Source: Tangfeifania diversioriginum (GTDB lineage Bacteria; Bacteroidota; Bacteroidia; Bacteroidales; Prolixibacteraceae). Taken from it: a stretch of 50,575 nt of DNA. Both the position numbers and the translations under genes were made by a program. Shown one piece after another: positions 22,940-33,995 of this stretch. Location: assembly GCA_945873105.1 (NCBI GenBank), contig CAMCBW010000040.1, forward strand, positions 1 through 50,575, written 5' to 3'. The notes beneath the pieces were generated by a model, which worked only from the letters and a program-made list of their open reading frames with translations, did no database searches and was not told the origin of the DNA. The stretch's first letter is position 1, and each line of letters begins with the position of its first letter.

Positions 22940-23461
22940 ATGAAAAGATCAGAAAAATTAGAGGTTATTCAACAATTGACCAATGAGATCAATTCATACA
23001 ACCACTTTTACATCGCCGATATCTCAGGGCTGAATGCTGATGTTACGAGTAATCTGAGAAGATTGTGTAACAAGCGCGAAGTAAAACTGGTTGTAGTTAA
23101 AAATACACTCCTCCGTCAAGCTTTGGCGAATTCTACCAAGGATACTGCCGAGCTTTACGATGTACTGAAAGACTCTACGTCCGTACTATTCTCCAATACC
23201 GGAAATGTTCCTGCCAAACTGATCAAAGAGTTTGCCAAGAAGAACAAGAAACCGGTATTTAAAGCTGCATTTGTTGAAGAGTGCGCTTACATCGGAGAGA
23301 GCCAACTGGATGCATTGGTCGATATCAAATCAAAGGAAGAACTTATCGGTGGCATCATCAACATGTTGCAATCGCCAATCAAAAACGTTGTTTCTGCACT
23401 CCAGTCCGGAGGTCAGACCATCGCTGGCGTATTGAAAACATTGGAAGAGCGCCAGGCATAA
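22940..23461 (+). CDS. rplJ: 50S ribosomal protein L10
   Basis: A 173-residue uL10 protein. The N-terminal rRNA-binding half holds VVKNTLLRQAL; the C-terminal helix that anchors L7/L12 dimers follows. It starts nine bases after rplA. Confidence 0.96.
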   Translation: MKRSEKLEVIQQLTNEINSYNHFYIADISGLNADVTSNLRRLCNKREVKLVVVKNTLLRQALANSTKDTAELYDVLKDSTSVLFSNTGNVPAKLIKEFAKKNKKPVFKAAFVEECAYIGESQLDALVDIKSKEELIGGIINMLQSPIKNVVSALQSGGQTIAGVLKTLEERQA

Positions 23462-23515
23462 GCAAAATTACAAGAAAGAAAAACAAAACATTAATATTTA
23501 AAAATCTCAAGTAGT

Positions 23516-23893
23516 ATGGCAGATCTTAAAAAACTTGCAGAAGAATTGGTTAACCTGACTGTCAAAGAAGTTAACGAACTTGCAGGTATCCTCAAATCAG
23601 AATACGGTATTGAACCAGCCGCAGCAGCCGTAGCAGTAGCCGCAGCACCGGCAGCAGCAGAAGCTGCAGAACCGGTCGAAAAAACCGAATTTGATGTAAT
23701 TCTCAAATTTGGTGGCCAATCCAAACTTGCTGTTGTAAAATTGGTAAAAGACCTCGCTGGTATTGGTTTGAAAGAAGCAAAGGATTTGGTCGACGCAGCA
23801 CCAAAAGCGATCAAAGAAAAAGTTTCAAAAGAAGAAGCAGAATCACTGAAAGCTGCGCTTGAAGAAGCCGGAGCTGAAGTTGAAATCAAATAA
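23516..23893 (+). CDS. rplL: 50S ribosomal protein L7/L12
   Basis: A 125-residue acidic bL12 protein. The N-terminal dimerisation helix is followed by an alanine-rich hinge (about 36-58) and the C-terminal domain with [13 protein letters not shown] and [14 protein letters not shown], which recruits translation factors. Followed by a terminator-like hairpin before rpoB. Confidence 0.97.
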   Translation: MADLKKLAEELVNLTVKEVNELAGILKSEYGIEPAAAAVAVAAAPAAAEAAEPVEKTEFDVILKFGGQSKLAVVKLVKDLAGIGLKEAKDLVDAAPKAIKEKVSKEEAESLKAALEEAGAEVEIK

Positions 23894-23919
23894 GGATTGA
23901 CCTTCCTAGTAGGTTATAC

Positions 23920-23957
23920 GGTTTAGGATCCTCACAAGGGATTCTAAACCTTTTTAT
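23920..23957 (+). terminator. attenuator-like hairpin between rplL and rpoB
   Basis: A 12-bp stem with one G-U pair (23920-23931 with 23939-23950, seven-base loop) is followed by TTTTTATG. Its position matches the partial terminator known between rplL and rpoB in E. coli, which sets the ribosomal protein to polymerase ratio. Confidence 0.75.
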
Positions 23958-23989
23958 GTTTTTATTTTGGTTCCTTAATTTGGTAGCTG

Positions 23990-26900
23990 ATGCCCTCAAT
24001 GAATATACAACAAAGGATTAGTTTTGCGTCCACCAGAAGCAGATTTGAATACCCGGATTTTCTGGAGGTTCAAATTCAGGCTTTCAAAGAATTTTTCCAA
24101 TTGGGAACCTCTCCGGAAGACCGCAAAAATGAAGGTCTTTACAAGGTCTTTCAAGAGAATTTCCCTATCTCAGATACAAGAAATAATTTTGTCCTGGAGT
24201 TTATTGACTATCAGGTCGATCCTCCGAGATACAGCATCGAGGAGTGTATCGAACGTGGACTTACTTTTAGTGTCCCGTTAAAAGCCAAGCTCAAGTTGTT
24301 TTGTACCGATCCCGAACACGAAGATTTTGATACCGTGGTTCAGGATGTCTACCTGGGAACAGTTCCCTACATGACCCAAACCGGCTCTTTTGTGATCAAT
24401 GGCGCCGAAAGGGTGGTAGTTTCCCAGCTTCACCGTTCTCCCGGAGTTTTCTTCGGTCAGAGCGTACATGCCAATGGTACAAAATTGTATTCAGCCCGGG
24501 TTATTCCGTTCAAGGGATCCTGGATTGAATTTGCCACAGACATTAACAATGTGATGTATGCCTACATCGACCGTAAGAAAAAATTACCCGTAACAACCCT
24601 CTTGCGTGCGATTGGCTACGAAAGCGACAAAGATATTCTGGAGATTTTTGACCTCGCCGACGAGATCAAAATTTCAAAGGCAGCCCTGAAAAAGGTTGTC
24701 GGACGAAGGTTGGCTGCCCGTGTGCTGAAAACCTGGGTGGAAGATTTCGTGGATGAAGATACCGGTGAGGTGGTCTCCATCGAAAGAAATGAGGTGATCG
24801 TCGACCGCGAGGTGGTCATCACCAATGACCATGTAGATGAGATACTGGAATCCGGTACCAAGACCATTCTTCTGCACAAGGAAGATTCGGTTAACGGTGA
24901 CTATGCGATCATTTACAATACCTTGCAAAAAGATCAGTGCAACTCTGAGAAGGAGGCTGTACTTTACATTTACCGTCAGTTGAGGAACTCTGAACCGCCA
25001 GATGAAGCTACCGCAAGGGACGTCATCGACAAACTCTTCTTCTCTGAAGTCCGTTACGACCTGGGTGAAGTAGGACGGTACAGGATCAACAAGAAATTGG
25101 GGTTGAACATTGAGATGACTACCCGTGTGTTAACCAACCACGATATCATCGAGATCATCAAGTACCTGATCAAACTGGTGAACTCCAAAACAGATGTGGA
25201 CGATATCGACCACTTGTCGAACAGGCGCGTAAGAACAGTAGGTGAACAGATGTTTACCCAATTTGCAGTGGGACTAGCCAGGATGGCCCGTACCATTCGT
25301 GAAAGGATGAATGTTCGTGACAACGAGGTATTTACGCCGATCGACCTGATCAACTCCAAGACATTGTCTTCGGTGATCAACTCCTTCTTTGGTACCAATG
25401 CACTTTCCCAGTTCATGGACCAGACCAATCCGCTGGCAGAAATGACCCACAAACGTCGTATGTCTGCTTTGGGACCAGGCGGTCTGTCGCGCGAAAGAGC
25501 CGGCTTTGAGGTACGTGACGTTCACTATACCCACTATGGCCGCCTGTGCCCGATTGAAACACCGGAAGGCCCAAACATTGGTTTGATCTCCTCCCTCTGC
25601 GTATTTGCAAAAATCAACAACCTTGGTTTCATCTCCACTCCTTACCGGAAATCGGTAGATGGTAAAGTCAACCTGAACAACGATGACGTTACCTATTACA
25701 CCGCAGAGGAGGAAGAGGGTAAGATCATCGCCCAGGCCAATGCATTGATTGATGAGGATGGCCGTTTTATCAACCACAAGGTGAAGGCTCGTTTGGATGC
25801 GGATTATCCGCTGGCGAACCGTGAAGATGCTGATTTGATGGACGTTGGTCCAAATCAGATCGCCTCTATTGCCGCTTCACTGATCACCTTCCTGGAGCAT
25901 GACGATGCCAACCGTGCACTGATGGGTTCCAACATGATGCGCCAGGCTGTTCCGCTGATGCGCCCCGAATCGCCCATTGTAGGGACTGGTTTGGAACGCA
26001 ACATCGCCAAGGATGCCCGTATCAATATCGTTGCTGAGGGCGCCGGAGTCATTGAATATGTGGATGCCGACAAAATTGTGGTTCGCTACGATATGACCGA
26101 CGAAGAGCGTTATGTGAGCTTTGACCTTGAGACAAAAACATATACATTACCCAAATACAAGAAAACCAACCAGGGCACCTGCATCGACCTTAAACCAATG
26201 GTTAAAAAGGGAATGCGCGTAGAAGCAGGAGACATCATGACCGAAGGTTATGCAACTGCAGGCGGTGAACTGGCACTGGGTCGCAACCTGAAAGTGGCAT
26301 TTATGCCTTGGCAGGGATACAACTATGAGGATGCCATCGTGATCTCCGAAAGGATTGTTCGGGACGATATCTTCACCTCTATTCACGTGGATGAGTATTC
26401 ACTCGAAGTTCGTGATACCAAGAGGGGATCCGAAGAGTTTACCTCCGATATTCCAAATGTCAGCGAGGAAGCTACCCGCAACCTGGATGAAAACGGATTG
26501 ATCCGTATTGGTGCCATCGTTAAACCTGGCGATATCCTGATTGGAAAGATTACACCCAAAGGGGAATCAGACCCTTCACCGGAGGAAAAACTGCTGCGCG
26601 CCATCTTCGGCGACAAGGCGGGCGATGTGAAAGATGCCTCACTGAAAGCATCACCATCCCTCAATGGAGTGGTGATCGACAAAAAACTCTTTTCAAGGGT
26701 GGTCAAAGAGAAAAAAGGGAAGGTAGCCACCAAACCGCTGCTCGAACAGATTGACCGCGATTTTGAAGTGGAGACCAACAAATTGCGCGATATCCTGGTT
26801 GAAAAACTCTTCAACCTGGTCAACGGGAAAACTTCCCAGGGCGTCAAGGACTATTTCAATGCAGATCTGATCCCGAAAGGTGTCAAGTTTACCCAGAAAC

Positions 26901-27802
26901 AACTTCAGATGATTGATTATCTGAATGTTAATCCTGGAAAGTGGACTACCGACAAGGACAAGAACGACATGATCTATGCCCTTGTGAACAATTTTATCAT
27001 GAAGTACAAGGAGGCAGAAGCAGTTGCCCGCAGGAAACGTTACAACGTGACCATCGGGGATGAGCTTCCTGCGGGAATCCTTCAGCTGGCCAAAGTCTAC
27101 ATTGCCAAAAAGCGTAAACTTCAGATTGGGGATAAGATGGCAGGTCGTCACGGAAACAAGGGTATCGTTTCACGTATCGTACGTGATGAAGACATGCCAT
27201 TCCTTTCTGACGGAACTCCTGTGGATATCGTTCTCAATCCGCTGGGTGTGCCCTCCCGTATGAACCTTGGACAAATTTATGAAACGGTGCTTGGTTGGGC
27301 TGGAAAAGAGCTGGGAGTGAAATTTGCTACCCCGATTTTTGATGGTGCAACATTGGCGCAAATCTCAGAATACACAGAGAAGGCCGGGGTTTCAAGATTT
27401 GGTAAAACCTGGTTGCACGATGGTGAGACTGGTGAGAAATTTGACCAACCTGCGACTGTCGGTGTCATATACATGCTGAAGCTCGGCCACATGGTCGAAG
27501 ACAAGATGCATGCCCGTTCAATTGGTCCATATTCGCTTATTACCCAGCAACCACTTGGAGGTAAGGCGCAATTCGGAGGACAACGTTTCGGGGAGATGGA
27601 GGTATGGGCACTCGAAGCTTTTGGTGCTTCCAACATCCTTCAGGAGATCCTGACCGTGAAATCTGATGACGTAATGGGTCGTGCCAAAGCGTACGAAGCC
27701 ATTGTCAAAGGGGATCCGATGCCACAACCCGGAATTCCGGAGTCATTGAACGTTTTGTTGCACGAACTCAGGGGACTGGGCTTAAGTGTCAACTTAGAAT
27801 AA
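23990..27802 (+). CDS. rpoB: DNA-directed RNA polymerase subunit beta
   Basis: A 1270-residue beta subunit of normal Bacteroidetes length. The rifampicin region reads [25 protein letters not shown], split around residues 465-490. Downstream are [14 protein letters not shown], the [10 protein letters not shown] stretch near the active centre and the C-terminal [15 protein letters not shown]. It forms half of the catalytic cleft with beta'. The rifampicin-contact residues look like the sensitive form (Q, D, H, R in place). It is separated from rplL by an attenuator-like hairpin. The ATG at 23990 is the first in-frame; a later one at codon 4 gives the more common N-terminus. Confidence 0.98.
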   Translation: MPSMNIQQRISFASTRSRFEYPDFLEVQIQAFKEFFQLGTSPEDRKNEGLYKVFQENFPISDTRNNFVLEFIDYQVDPPRYSIEECIERGLTFSVPLKAKLKLFCTDPEHEDFDTVVQDVYLGTVPYMTQTGSFVINGAERVVVSQLHRSPGVFFGQSVHANGTKLYSARVIPFKGSWIEFATDINNVMYAYIDRKKKLPVTTLLRAIGYESDKDILEIFDLADEIKISKAALKKVVGRRLAARVLKTWVEDFVDEDTGEVVSIERNEVIVDREVVITNDHVDEILESGTKTILLHKEDSVNGDYAIIYNTLQKDQCNSEKEAVLYIYRQLRNSEPPDEATARDVIDKLFFSEVRYDLGEVGRYRINKKLGLNIEMTTRVLTNHDIIEIIKYLIKLVNSKTDVDDIDHLSNRRVRTVGEQMFTQFAVGLARMARTIRERMNVRDNEVFTPIDLINSKTLSSVINSFFGTNALSQFMDQTNPLAEMTHKRRMSALGPGGLSRERAGFEVRDVHYTHYGRLCPIETPEGPNIGLISSLCVFAKINNLGFISTPYRKSVDGKVNLNNDDVTYYTAEEEEGKIIAQANALIDEDGRFINHKVKARLDADYPLANREDADLMDVGPNQIASIAASLITFLEHDDANRALMGSNMMRQAVPLMRPESPIVGTGLERNIAKDARINIVAEGAGVIEYVDADKIVVRYDMTDEERYVSFDLETKTYTLPKYKKTNQGTCIDLKPMVKKGMRVEAGDIMTEGYATAGGELALGRNLKVAFMPWQGYNYEDAIVISERIVRDDIFTSIHVDEYSLEVRDTKRGSEEFTSDIPNVSEEATRNLDENGLIRIGAIVKPGDILIGKITPKGESDPSPEEKLLRAIFGDKAGDVKDASLKASPSLNGVVIDKKLFSRVVKEKKGKVATKPLLEQIDRDFEVETNKLRDILVEKLFNLVNGKTSQGVKDYFNADLIPKGVKFTQKQLQMIDYLNVNPGKWTTDKDKNDMIYALVNNFIMKYKEAEAVARRKRYNVTIGDELPAGILQLAKVYIAKKRKLQIGDKMAGRHGNKGIVSRIVRDEDMPFLSDGTPVDIVLNPLGVPSRMNLGQIYETVLGWAGKELGVKFATPIFDGATLAQISEYTEKAGVSRFGKTWLHDGETGEKFDQPATVGVIYMLKLGHMVEDKMHARSIGPYSLITQQPLGGKAQFGGQRFGEMEVWALEAFGASNILQEILTVKSDDVMGRAKAYEAIVKGDPMPQPGIPESLNVLLHELRGLGLSVNLE

Positions 27803-27817
27803 TTGATTGGTCAGCAG

Positions 27818-27836
27818 CCGTAGAGTCTCTCTGCGG
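27818..27836 (+). promoter_or_regulatory. small hairpin between rpoB and rpoC
   Basis: CCGTAGAG and CTCTGCGG pair (one G-U) around a three-base loop in the 86-bp gap. The TTTTG run nine bases downstream is too far for a classical terminator; a processing or stability role is possible. Confidence 0.4.
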
Positions 27837-27888
27837 ATGCCGGCTTTTGTTTATCATTTCGTTAAGTTACAAATACTTCCTATAAATT

Positions 27889-30800
27889 ATGGCATTCAGA
27901 CGAGATAACAAGGTTAAGAGTAATTTCACCAAGATCAGTATCAGTCTTGCTTCACCCGAAGAGATTCTTGAGCGTTCGCACGGAGAAGTTTTGAAACCTG
28001 AAACCATCAACTACCGGACCTACAAACCCGAGCGTGATGGATTATTTTGCGAAAGAATTTTCGGGCCGGTGAAGGATTACGAATGTCATTGCGGGAAATA
28101 CAAGCGTATCCGTTACCGCGGAATCGTTTGCGACCGCTGTGGCGTTGAAGTTACCGAGAAAAAAGTGCGCCGCGAGAGAATGGGGCACATTTCACTGGTA
28201 GTTCCTGTTGTACACATCTGGTACTTCAAGTCTTTGCCCAACAAGATCGGCTACCTGCTCGGCCTGCCGACCAAGAAACTCGATTCGATCATCTATTACG
28301 AACGGTATGTCGTTATCAATGCGGGAATCAAACGCAACGATGGTGTCAAATACCTCGATTTTTTAACCGAGGAAGAGTACATCGACATCATCGATTCACT
28401 GCCAAAAGAGAACCAATTGCTGGATGATGAACATCCAGACAAATTTATTGCCGATATGGGTGCTGAAGCGCTTTACAAGTTGCTTTCAAGACTCGATCTG
28501 GATGAGCTCTCCTACGATTTGCGCAACAAGGCAGGCAACGAAGGTTCACAGCAGCGCAAGAGCGAAGCTCTGAAGCGTCTGCAGGTGGTTGAGGCATTCC
28601 GTTCCTCCAAAGTGAGAAATCAACCTGAGTGGATGATCGTAAAGGTCGTTCCTGTGATTCCTCCTGATCTTCGTCCGTTGGTTCCATTGGATGGCGGTCG
28701 TTTTGCCACTTCCGACCTGAACGATCTTTACCGCAGGGTGATCATTCGCAACAATCGTCTGAAAAGACTGATCGAGATCAAGGCACCTGAGGTAATTCTC
28801 CGCAACGAGAAGCGGATGTTGCAGGAGGCTGTCGACTCACTGTTCGACAACAGCCGCAAATCCAATGCTGTTAAAACGGATAACAACCGCGCGCTGAAGT
28901 CCCTCTCTGACTCACTGAAAGGTAAGCAGGGACGTTTCCGTCAGAACTTGCTCGGAAAGCGTGTTGACTACTCGGCCCGTTCGGTCATTGTCGTCGGACC
29001 AAATCTTAAGATTCACGAGTGCGGTATCCCGAAAGAGATGGCCGCTGAATTATACAAACCGTTTGTCATCCGCAAGCTCATCGAGCGCGGTATCGTCAAA
29101 ACGGTTAAATCAGCCAAGAAAATCGTAGACCGCAAAGACCCCGTGGTTTGGGACATCCTTGAGAATGTAATGAAAGGGCATCCGGTTCTGCTGAACCGTG
29201 CACCTACTTTGCACCGTCTGTCGATCCAGGCATTTCAGCCTGTTTTGGTGGAAGGAAAGGCAATCCGTCTGCACCCGCTCGTCTGTACCGGTTTCAACGC
29301 CGACTTCGACGGTGACCAGATGGCTGTTCACCTCCCGCTGGGCAATGCCGCGATCCTCGAGGCGCAACTGCTGATGCTCTCATCGCACAACCTTTTGAAT
29401 CCTGCCAATGGTGCACCGATTACGGTTCCGTCTCAGGACATGGTTCTTGGTCTCTATTACATGACCAAACACCGCAAGGGAGACAAGGGGGAGGGACTCT
29501 CCTTCTATTCCCCTGAGGAGGCCATCATCGCCTACAACGAAGGCAAAGTTGACATGCACAGCATCGTGAACTGCAAGGTAATGGACCTAGACGAAAACGG
29601 AGAGTCTAAATTGACAACGCTTGAAACCACGGTTGGTCGTATCCTTTTCAATGAATTTGTTCCAAAGGAGGCTGGTTATCTCAACAAGCTGATGACCAAA
29701 AAAGCCTTGCGTGATATCATCGCGGATATCCTGAAGCGGACCAACAATGCCACTACTGCCCAATTCCTCGATGATATCAAGGATCTTGGTTACAAGATGG
29801 CTTACCGTGGCGGCCTCTCCTTCAACCTGGATGATGTAATTATCCCGGAAGGAAAGACCGAAATGGTCGACGAAGGCTATGCCGGCGTCGAGGAAATTTC
29901 GAACAACTACAACATGGGTTTCATCACCAACAACGAAAGGTACAACGGTGTCATCGATATTTGGACACACGTAAATGCCAAGTTGACGCAAAGTGTGATG
30001 AAGACCATCAGTACAGATAAACAGGGATTCAACTCCATTTACATGATGTTGGACTCCGGAGCCCGTGGTTCCAAAGAGCAGATCCGCCAGTTGTGCGGTA
30101 TGCGTGGATTGATGGCAAAACCCCAGAAATCAGGAGCTACAGGATCACAGATTATTGAGAACCCGATTTTGGCCAACTTCAAGGAGGGTCTGTCGGTACT
30201 CGAGTACTTCATCTCCACCCACGGTGCCCGTAAAGGGTTGGCCGATACGGCGCTGAAGACGGCTGACGCAGGTTACCTGACCCGTCGTTTGGTCGACGTT
30301 GCCCAGGATGTGATCATTAACGAGCCCGATTGTGGTACGTTGCGTGGTCTGATTGCCTCTGCATTGAAAAATAACGAAGAGGTGGTTGCCTCCCTCTCCG
30401 AAAGGATCCTTGGCCGTACTACTGTCCACGATGTTTACCATCCGATGACAGGAAAGCTGATCGTTCACTCCGGAGAGCAGATTACAGAAGAGATTGCAGC
30501 AGTTATCGAAGATTCTCCCATTGAAAGAGTGGAAATTCGTTCGGTGTTGACTTGTGAGGCCGAGAATGGTGTTTGCGGAAAATGTTATGGTCGTAACCTG
30601 GCTACCGGTAAAATGGTGCAGATGGGTGAAGCTGTTGGTGTTATCGCAGCACAATCCATTGGTGAGCCGGGTACACAGCTGACACTTCGTACCTTCCACG
30701 TAGGGGGTATCGCAGGCAACGTTTCTACCCAATCAACGGTAATTTCCCGTTACGACGGTATTGCTGAAATTGAGGAGTTGCGCACAGTTGAATGGACGGA

Positions 30801-32169
30801 TGAGAAGGGCGATAAAGTAGATATCGTAGTGAGTCGTCTGGCTGAGTTGAAGATTCTGGACAAAAATACAGGAATTCCGCTCTCCACCCACTCCATGCCT
30901 TACGGTTCCAAGCTGTTCATCAAAAACGGCTCTGAAATCAAGAAGGATTCAGTGGTTTGCGAATGGGATCCTTACAACGGGGTTATCATTACCGAATTCA
31001 ACGGAAGGGTTAATTTCCAGGATTTTATCGATGGAACAACCTACCGGGAAGAGTCGGATGAGCAGACTGGCTACCGCGAAAAAGTAGTTATTGAAACCAG
31101 GGATAAAACCAAAAACCCAACATTGAGGATTCTCGATGAAAATGGGGATGATATCAGGCTCTACAACCTTCCTGTTGGTGGTCACATCAGCGTGGATGAG
31201 GGTCAGATGGTGAAGGCCGGAGATGTTTTGGTGAAAATCCCAAGGGCATCCGGTAAAGCTGGTGACATCACCGGTGGTCTTCCAAGGGTAACCGAGCTCT
31301 TCGAGGCACGTAATCCTTCCAATCCGGCAGTTGTTTCCGAAATAGATGGTGAAGTTTCATTGGGCAAGATCAAGCGGGGTAACCGTGAGATCACCATTAC
31401 TTCCCGTACCGGCGAGCAAAAGAAATACCTCGTACCGTTATCCCGCCAGATCCTGGTACAGGAGAACGACTATGTACGTGCAGGTATTGCATTGTCAGAC
31501 GGAGCCACCACACCTTCCGATATCCTGGCCATCAAAGGGCCTACCAAAGTTCAGGAGTACATCGTGAACGAGGTACAGGATGTATACCGGATGCAGGGGG
31601 TGAAGATCAATGACAAGCACTTTGAAGTAATTGTCCGCCAAATGATGCGCAAGGTTGAGATCGTTGACCAGGGTGATACCCGCTTCCTTGAGAAACAGAT
31701 TGTTGACAAGATGGAGTTCAATACCGAGAATGATTGGGTATTTGGCAAAAAGATTGTCACCGAATCGGGCGATTCCGAAAACCTGAAGGCCGGCCAGATT
31801 ATCACTGCCCGTCGTTTGAGGGATGAAAATTCGATGCTGAAGCGCCGCGACAAGAAGGTGGTGGAAGCCAGGGACGCCGTTCCTGCAACCTCCAGCCAGG
31901 TACTACAGGGAATTACCAGGGCTTCACTTCAAACGAAGTCTTGGATGTCGGCAGCCTCCTTCCAGGAGACCACCAAGGTATTGAACGAGGCCGCCATCAA
32001 CGGCAAGGTCGATTACCTCGAAGGTCTGAAGGAGAACGTAATCTGCGGTCACCTGATTCCAGCCGGTACCGGTAACCCGATGTTCCGAAATATAGTGGTA
32101 GGTTCGAAAGATGAATATGATCGTCTGATCGACCACAAGAAATACGAAACGGTAGAAGAAGAGGAGTAA
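27889..32169 (+). CDS. rpoC: DNA-directed RNA polymerase subunit beta'
   Basis: A 1426-residue beta' subunit. The N-terminal zinc ribbon has Cys66, Cys68, Cys81 and Cys84. The catalytic NADFDGDQM is at 470-478, whose three aspartates hold the active-site Mg. A second zinc site is formed by Cys815, Cys889, Cys896 and Cys899. The bridge helix and trigger loop region (residues about 770-950) is intact. The length fits other Bacteroidetes proteins. It lies 86 bp after rpoB, with the DUF3467 gene 14 bases after its stop. Confidence 0.98.
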   Translation: MAFRRDNKVKSNFTKISISLASPEEILERSHGEVLKPETINYRTYKPERDGLFCERIFGPVKDYECHCGKYKRIRYRGIVCDRCGVEVTEKKVRRERMGHISLVVPVVHIWYFKSLPNKIGYLLGLPTKKLDSIIYYERYVVINAGIKRNDGVKYLDFLTEEEYIDIIDSLPKENQLLDDEHPDKFIADMGAEALYKLLSRLDLDELSYDLRNKAGNEGSQQRKSEALKRLQVVEAFRSSKVRNQPEWMIVKVVPVIPPDLRPLVPLDGGRFATSDLNDLYRRVIIRNNRLKRLIEIKAPEVILRNEKRMLQEAVDSLFDNSRKSNAVKTDNNRALKSLSDSLKGKQGRFRQNLLGKRVDYSARSVIVVGPNLKIHECGIPKEMAAELYKPFVIRKLIERGIVKTVKSAKKIVDRKDPVVWDILENVMKGHPVLLNRAPTLHRLSIQAFQPVLVEGKAIRLHPLVCTGFNADFDGDQMAVHLPLGNAAILEAQLLMLSSHNLLNPANGAPITVPSQDMVLGLYYMTKHRKGDKGEGLSFYSPEEAIIAYNEGKVDMHSIVNCKVMDLDENGESKLTTLETTVGRILFNEFVPKEAGYLNKLMTKKALRDIIADILKRTNNATTAQFLDDIKDLGYKMAYRGGLSFNLDDVIIPEGKTEMVDEGYAGVEEISNNYNMGFITNNERYNGVIDIWTHVNAKLTQSVMKTISTDKQGFNSIYMMLDSGARGSKEQIRQLCGMRGLMAKPQKSGATGSQIIENPILANFKEGLSVLEYFISTHGARKGLADTALKTADAGYLTRRLVDVAQDVIINEPDCGTLRGLIASALKNNEEVVASLSERILGRTTVHDVYHPMTGKLIVHSGEQITEEIAAVIEDSPIERVEIRSVLTCEAENGVCGKCYGRNLATGKMVQMGEAVGVIAAQSIGEPGTQLTLRTFHVGGIAGNVSTQSTVISRYDGIAEIEELRTVEWTDEKGDKVDIVVSRLAELKILDKNTGIPLSTHSMPYGSKLFIKNGSEIKKDSVVCEWDPYNGVIITEFNGRVNFQDFIDGTTYREESDEQTGYREKVVIETRDKTKNPTLRILDENGDDIRLYNLPVGGHISVDEGQMVKAGDVLVKIPRASGKAGDITGGLPRVTELFEARNPSNPAVVSEIDGEVSLGKIKRGNREITITSRTGEQKKYLVPLSRQILVQENDYVRAGIALSDGATTPSDILAIKGPTKVQEYIVNEVQDVYRMQGVKINDKHFEVIVRQMMRKVEIVDQGDTRFLEKQIVDKMEFNTENDWVFGKKIVTESGDSENLKAGQIITARRLRDENSMLKRRDKKVVEARDAVPATSSQVLQGITRASLQTKSWMSAASFQETTKVLNEAAINGKVDYLEGLKENVICGHLIPAGTGNPMFRNIVVGSKDEYDRLIDHKKYETVEEEE

Positions 32170-32183
32170 TAAATTAGTCAACG

Positions 32184-32498
32184 ATGCAGGACGAACATCA
32201 GAATCAGTTGAACATCGAACTAAGCGAGGAGGTGGCACAGGGAACTTATTCCAATCTGGCCATCATCACGCACTCTCCTTCGGAATTTGTAGTCGATTTT
32301 GTCAGGGTGGTACCGGGAGTACCAAAAGCCCAGGTGAAATCAAGGATTATCCTCACGCCGGACCATGCCAAGCGATTGATGAAGGCCCTGCAGGAGAACC
32401 TCCAAAAATACGAAGCGATCTACGGACCGATTCAGATCCAGGGAGGCTACGAACCCATTCCCTCTACCCCTTTCGGTCCGCCGAAAGGACAAGCATAA
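32184..32498 (+). CDS. DUF3467 family protein
   Basis: A 104-residue protein with the DUF3467 pattern: GTYSNLAIITHSPSEFVVDF, then KAQVKSRIILTPDHAKRLMKAL. In Bacteroidetes it commonly follows rpoC (from memory). The function is unknown. Its position at the end of the rpoBC transcript, directly before the terminator, suggests a link to transcription, which is inference. Confidence 0.88.
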   Translation: MQDEHQNQLNIELSEEVAQGTYSNLAIITHSPSEFVVDFVRVVPGVPKAQVKSRIILTPDHAKRLMKALQENLQKYEAIYGPIQIQGGYEPIPSTPFGPPKGQA

Positions 32499-32502
32499 AA
32501 AA

Positions 32503-32537
32503 ATCCCCGTTGCAATTTGCAACGGGGATTTTTTTTT
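32503..32537 (+). terminator. strong intrinsic terminator of the rpoBC operon
   Basis: An 11-bp perfect stem ATCCCCGTTGC / GCAACGGGGAT with a five-base loop, preceded by an A run and followed by a run of T. It ends the long ribosomal-polymerase transcript and, given the A run, may work in both directions. Confidence 0.93.
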
Positions 32538-32840
32538 GATCTCATAATCCGGGTTCATTCTATTCCCTGGGCTACTCCATCTTATCGAATAACCAAGATT
32601 TGTTTAACTTTATTCTCTGTACCATAAACAATGTCTAAGGAAAAATTGTTATAACTTCATGGGATCCGGGTGCATTTCCTATTTTTTGAAAGAATGTACA
32701 GCGTGAAATCTTTCGTTTTGGATGAAGGTGGTGAACATTTTGAATATTTTCTCGTACTAATATTAAATTTTCCGGATTTTTTTTCTTTATCGCAACAGTT
32801 TTGATAGTGAATTTGGTGTAAAAAGACAAATTTAAAACTT
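32538..32840. other. gene-free stretch before the FIST gene
   Basis: About 300 AT-rich bases between the rpoBC terminator and the FIST gene. I see no coding frame with family resemblance, no repeat and no full TAnnTTTG box; the promoter of the FIST-kinase operon must lie here but is not recognised. Confidence 0.5.
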
Positions 32841-33983
32841 ATGAAGACCGAACAAAGTATTTTTTCTTCTGCTACGGGATGGGTGAAAAAAAGTGATCAT
32901 AATCTTTCAAAAGATGCTGGCCTTGTTTTTTTATTTGGGAACAGACATTTACTTATGGAACAACAGCAAATTGATGCGGTCAAACAGGCATATCCTCTTG
33001 CAGAAATCATAGGTTGTTCTACTTCAGGGGAGATCTGCGGGGAAGAGGTACTTAATGAAAACATCATTTGTACAGCAGTATGCTTTGAAAAGACTTCAGT
33101 TGTTATTGCCTCGGAAACCATTGGAGAGATGGATGAGAGCTTTGTTATTGGGGAGAAACTTGCATCCAAACTGGACAGGGAAGACCTTGTCCATGTAATG
33201 GTTCTCTCTGAAGGATTGAATATCAATGGGAGTGAACTTACGAAAGGATTAAACAGCAGACTCGACAACAGGATTAGCGTTACTGGTGGTCTGGCGGGCG
33301 ACCAGGCCGATTTTGTGGAAACAGTGATTGTTCACAACAAGGCAGGAGAAAAGAATCTTGTGCTTGCTATTGGGTTTTATGGAGATCATCTGCAAGTTGG
33401 ATATGGATCGATGGGAGGTTGGGATTCATTTGGCGTGGATAGGGAAGTAACACGGTCAAAAGGTAATGTTCTTTATGAACTGGATGGCCAGTCTGCGCTG
33501 GAGCTTTACAAACGTTATCTGGGTGATCATGCTGCCAATCTTCCGGCTTCGGCCTTGCTTTTTCCACTGAGTCTGCGTTTGAAAAATAGTGAAACCGCTG
33601 TTGTTCGTACCGTTCTGGCTATTAACGAAGAAGATGGAAGCATGGTCTTTGCCGGAGATCTGCCACAAGGAGAGTATGTTCGGCTAATGAAGGCTAATTT
33701 TGATCGTTTGATTGATGGCGCGAACGATGCAGCCGAGATGTCAAAAGTGAGCCTCAGAAATTCGGAGCCTGATCTTGCAATACTAATTAGTTGTGTGGGA
33801 AGGAAACTCGTCCTGAAGCAAAGAGTGGAAGAAGAGTTGGAGATTATTCGCGAAGTCCTTGGTCCCACTGCTACCATTACAGGTTTTTATTCTTATGGGG
33901 AAATCTGTCCTATCAAACCTTTTGAACAACATTGTGAACTTCACAACCAAACGATGACAATCACTGTATTCAAGGAAATATAA
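32841..33983 (+). CDS. FIST domain sensory protein
   Basis: A 380-residue soluble protein. The N-terminal FIST domain (about 25-215) shows IIGCSTSGEICG and TGGLAGDQADF; the C-terminal FIST_C domain (about 220-365) ends with ITGFYSYGEICP. FIST domains are predicted to bind small ligands, perhaps amino acids, and occur beside or fused to signalling kinases. The next gene, 12 bases on, is a hybrid histidine kinase, so this protein is probably its input partner. No signal peptide or membrane segment is seen. Confidence 0.88.
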   Translation: MKTEQSIFSSATGWVKKSDHNLSKDAGLVFLFGNRHLLMEQQQIDAVKQAYPLAEIIGCSTSGEICGEEVLNENIICTAVCFEKTSVVIASETIGEMDESFVIGEKLASKLDREDLVHVMVLSEGLNINGSELTKGLNSRLDNRISVTGGLAGDQADFVETVIVHNKAGEKNLVLAIGFYGDHLQVGYGSMGGWDSFGVDREVTRSKGNVLYELDGQSALELYKRYLGDHAANLPASALLFPLSLRLKNSETAVVRTVLAINEEDGSMVFAGDLPQGEYVRLMKANFDRLIDGANDAAEMSKVSLRNSEPDLAILISCVGRKLVLKQRVEEELEIIREVLGPTATITGFYSYGEICPIKPFEQHCELHNQTMTITVFKEI

Positions 33984-33995
33984 ATCAGGTTTACC

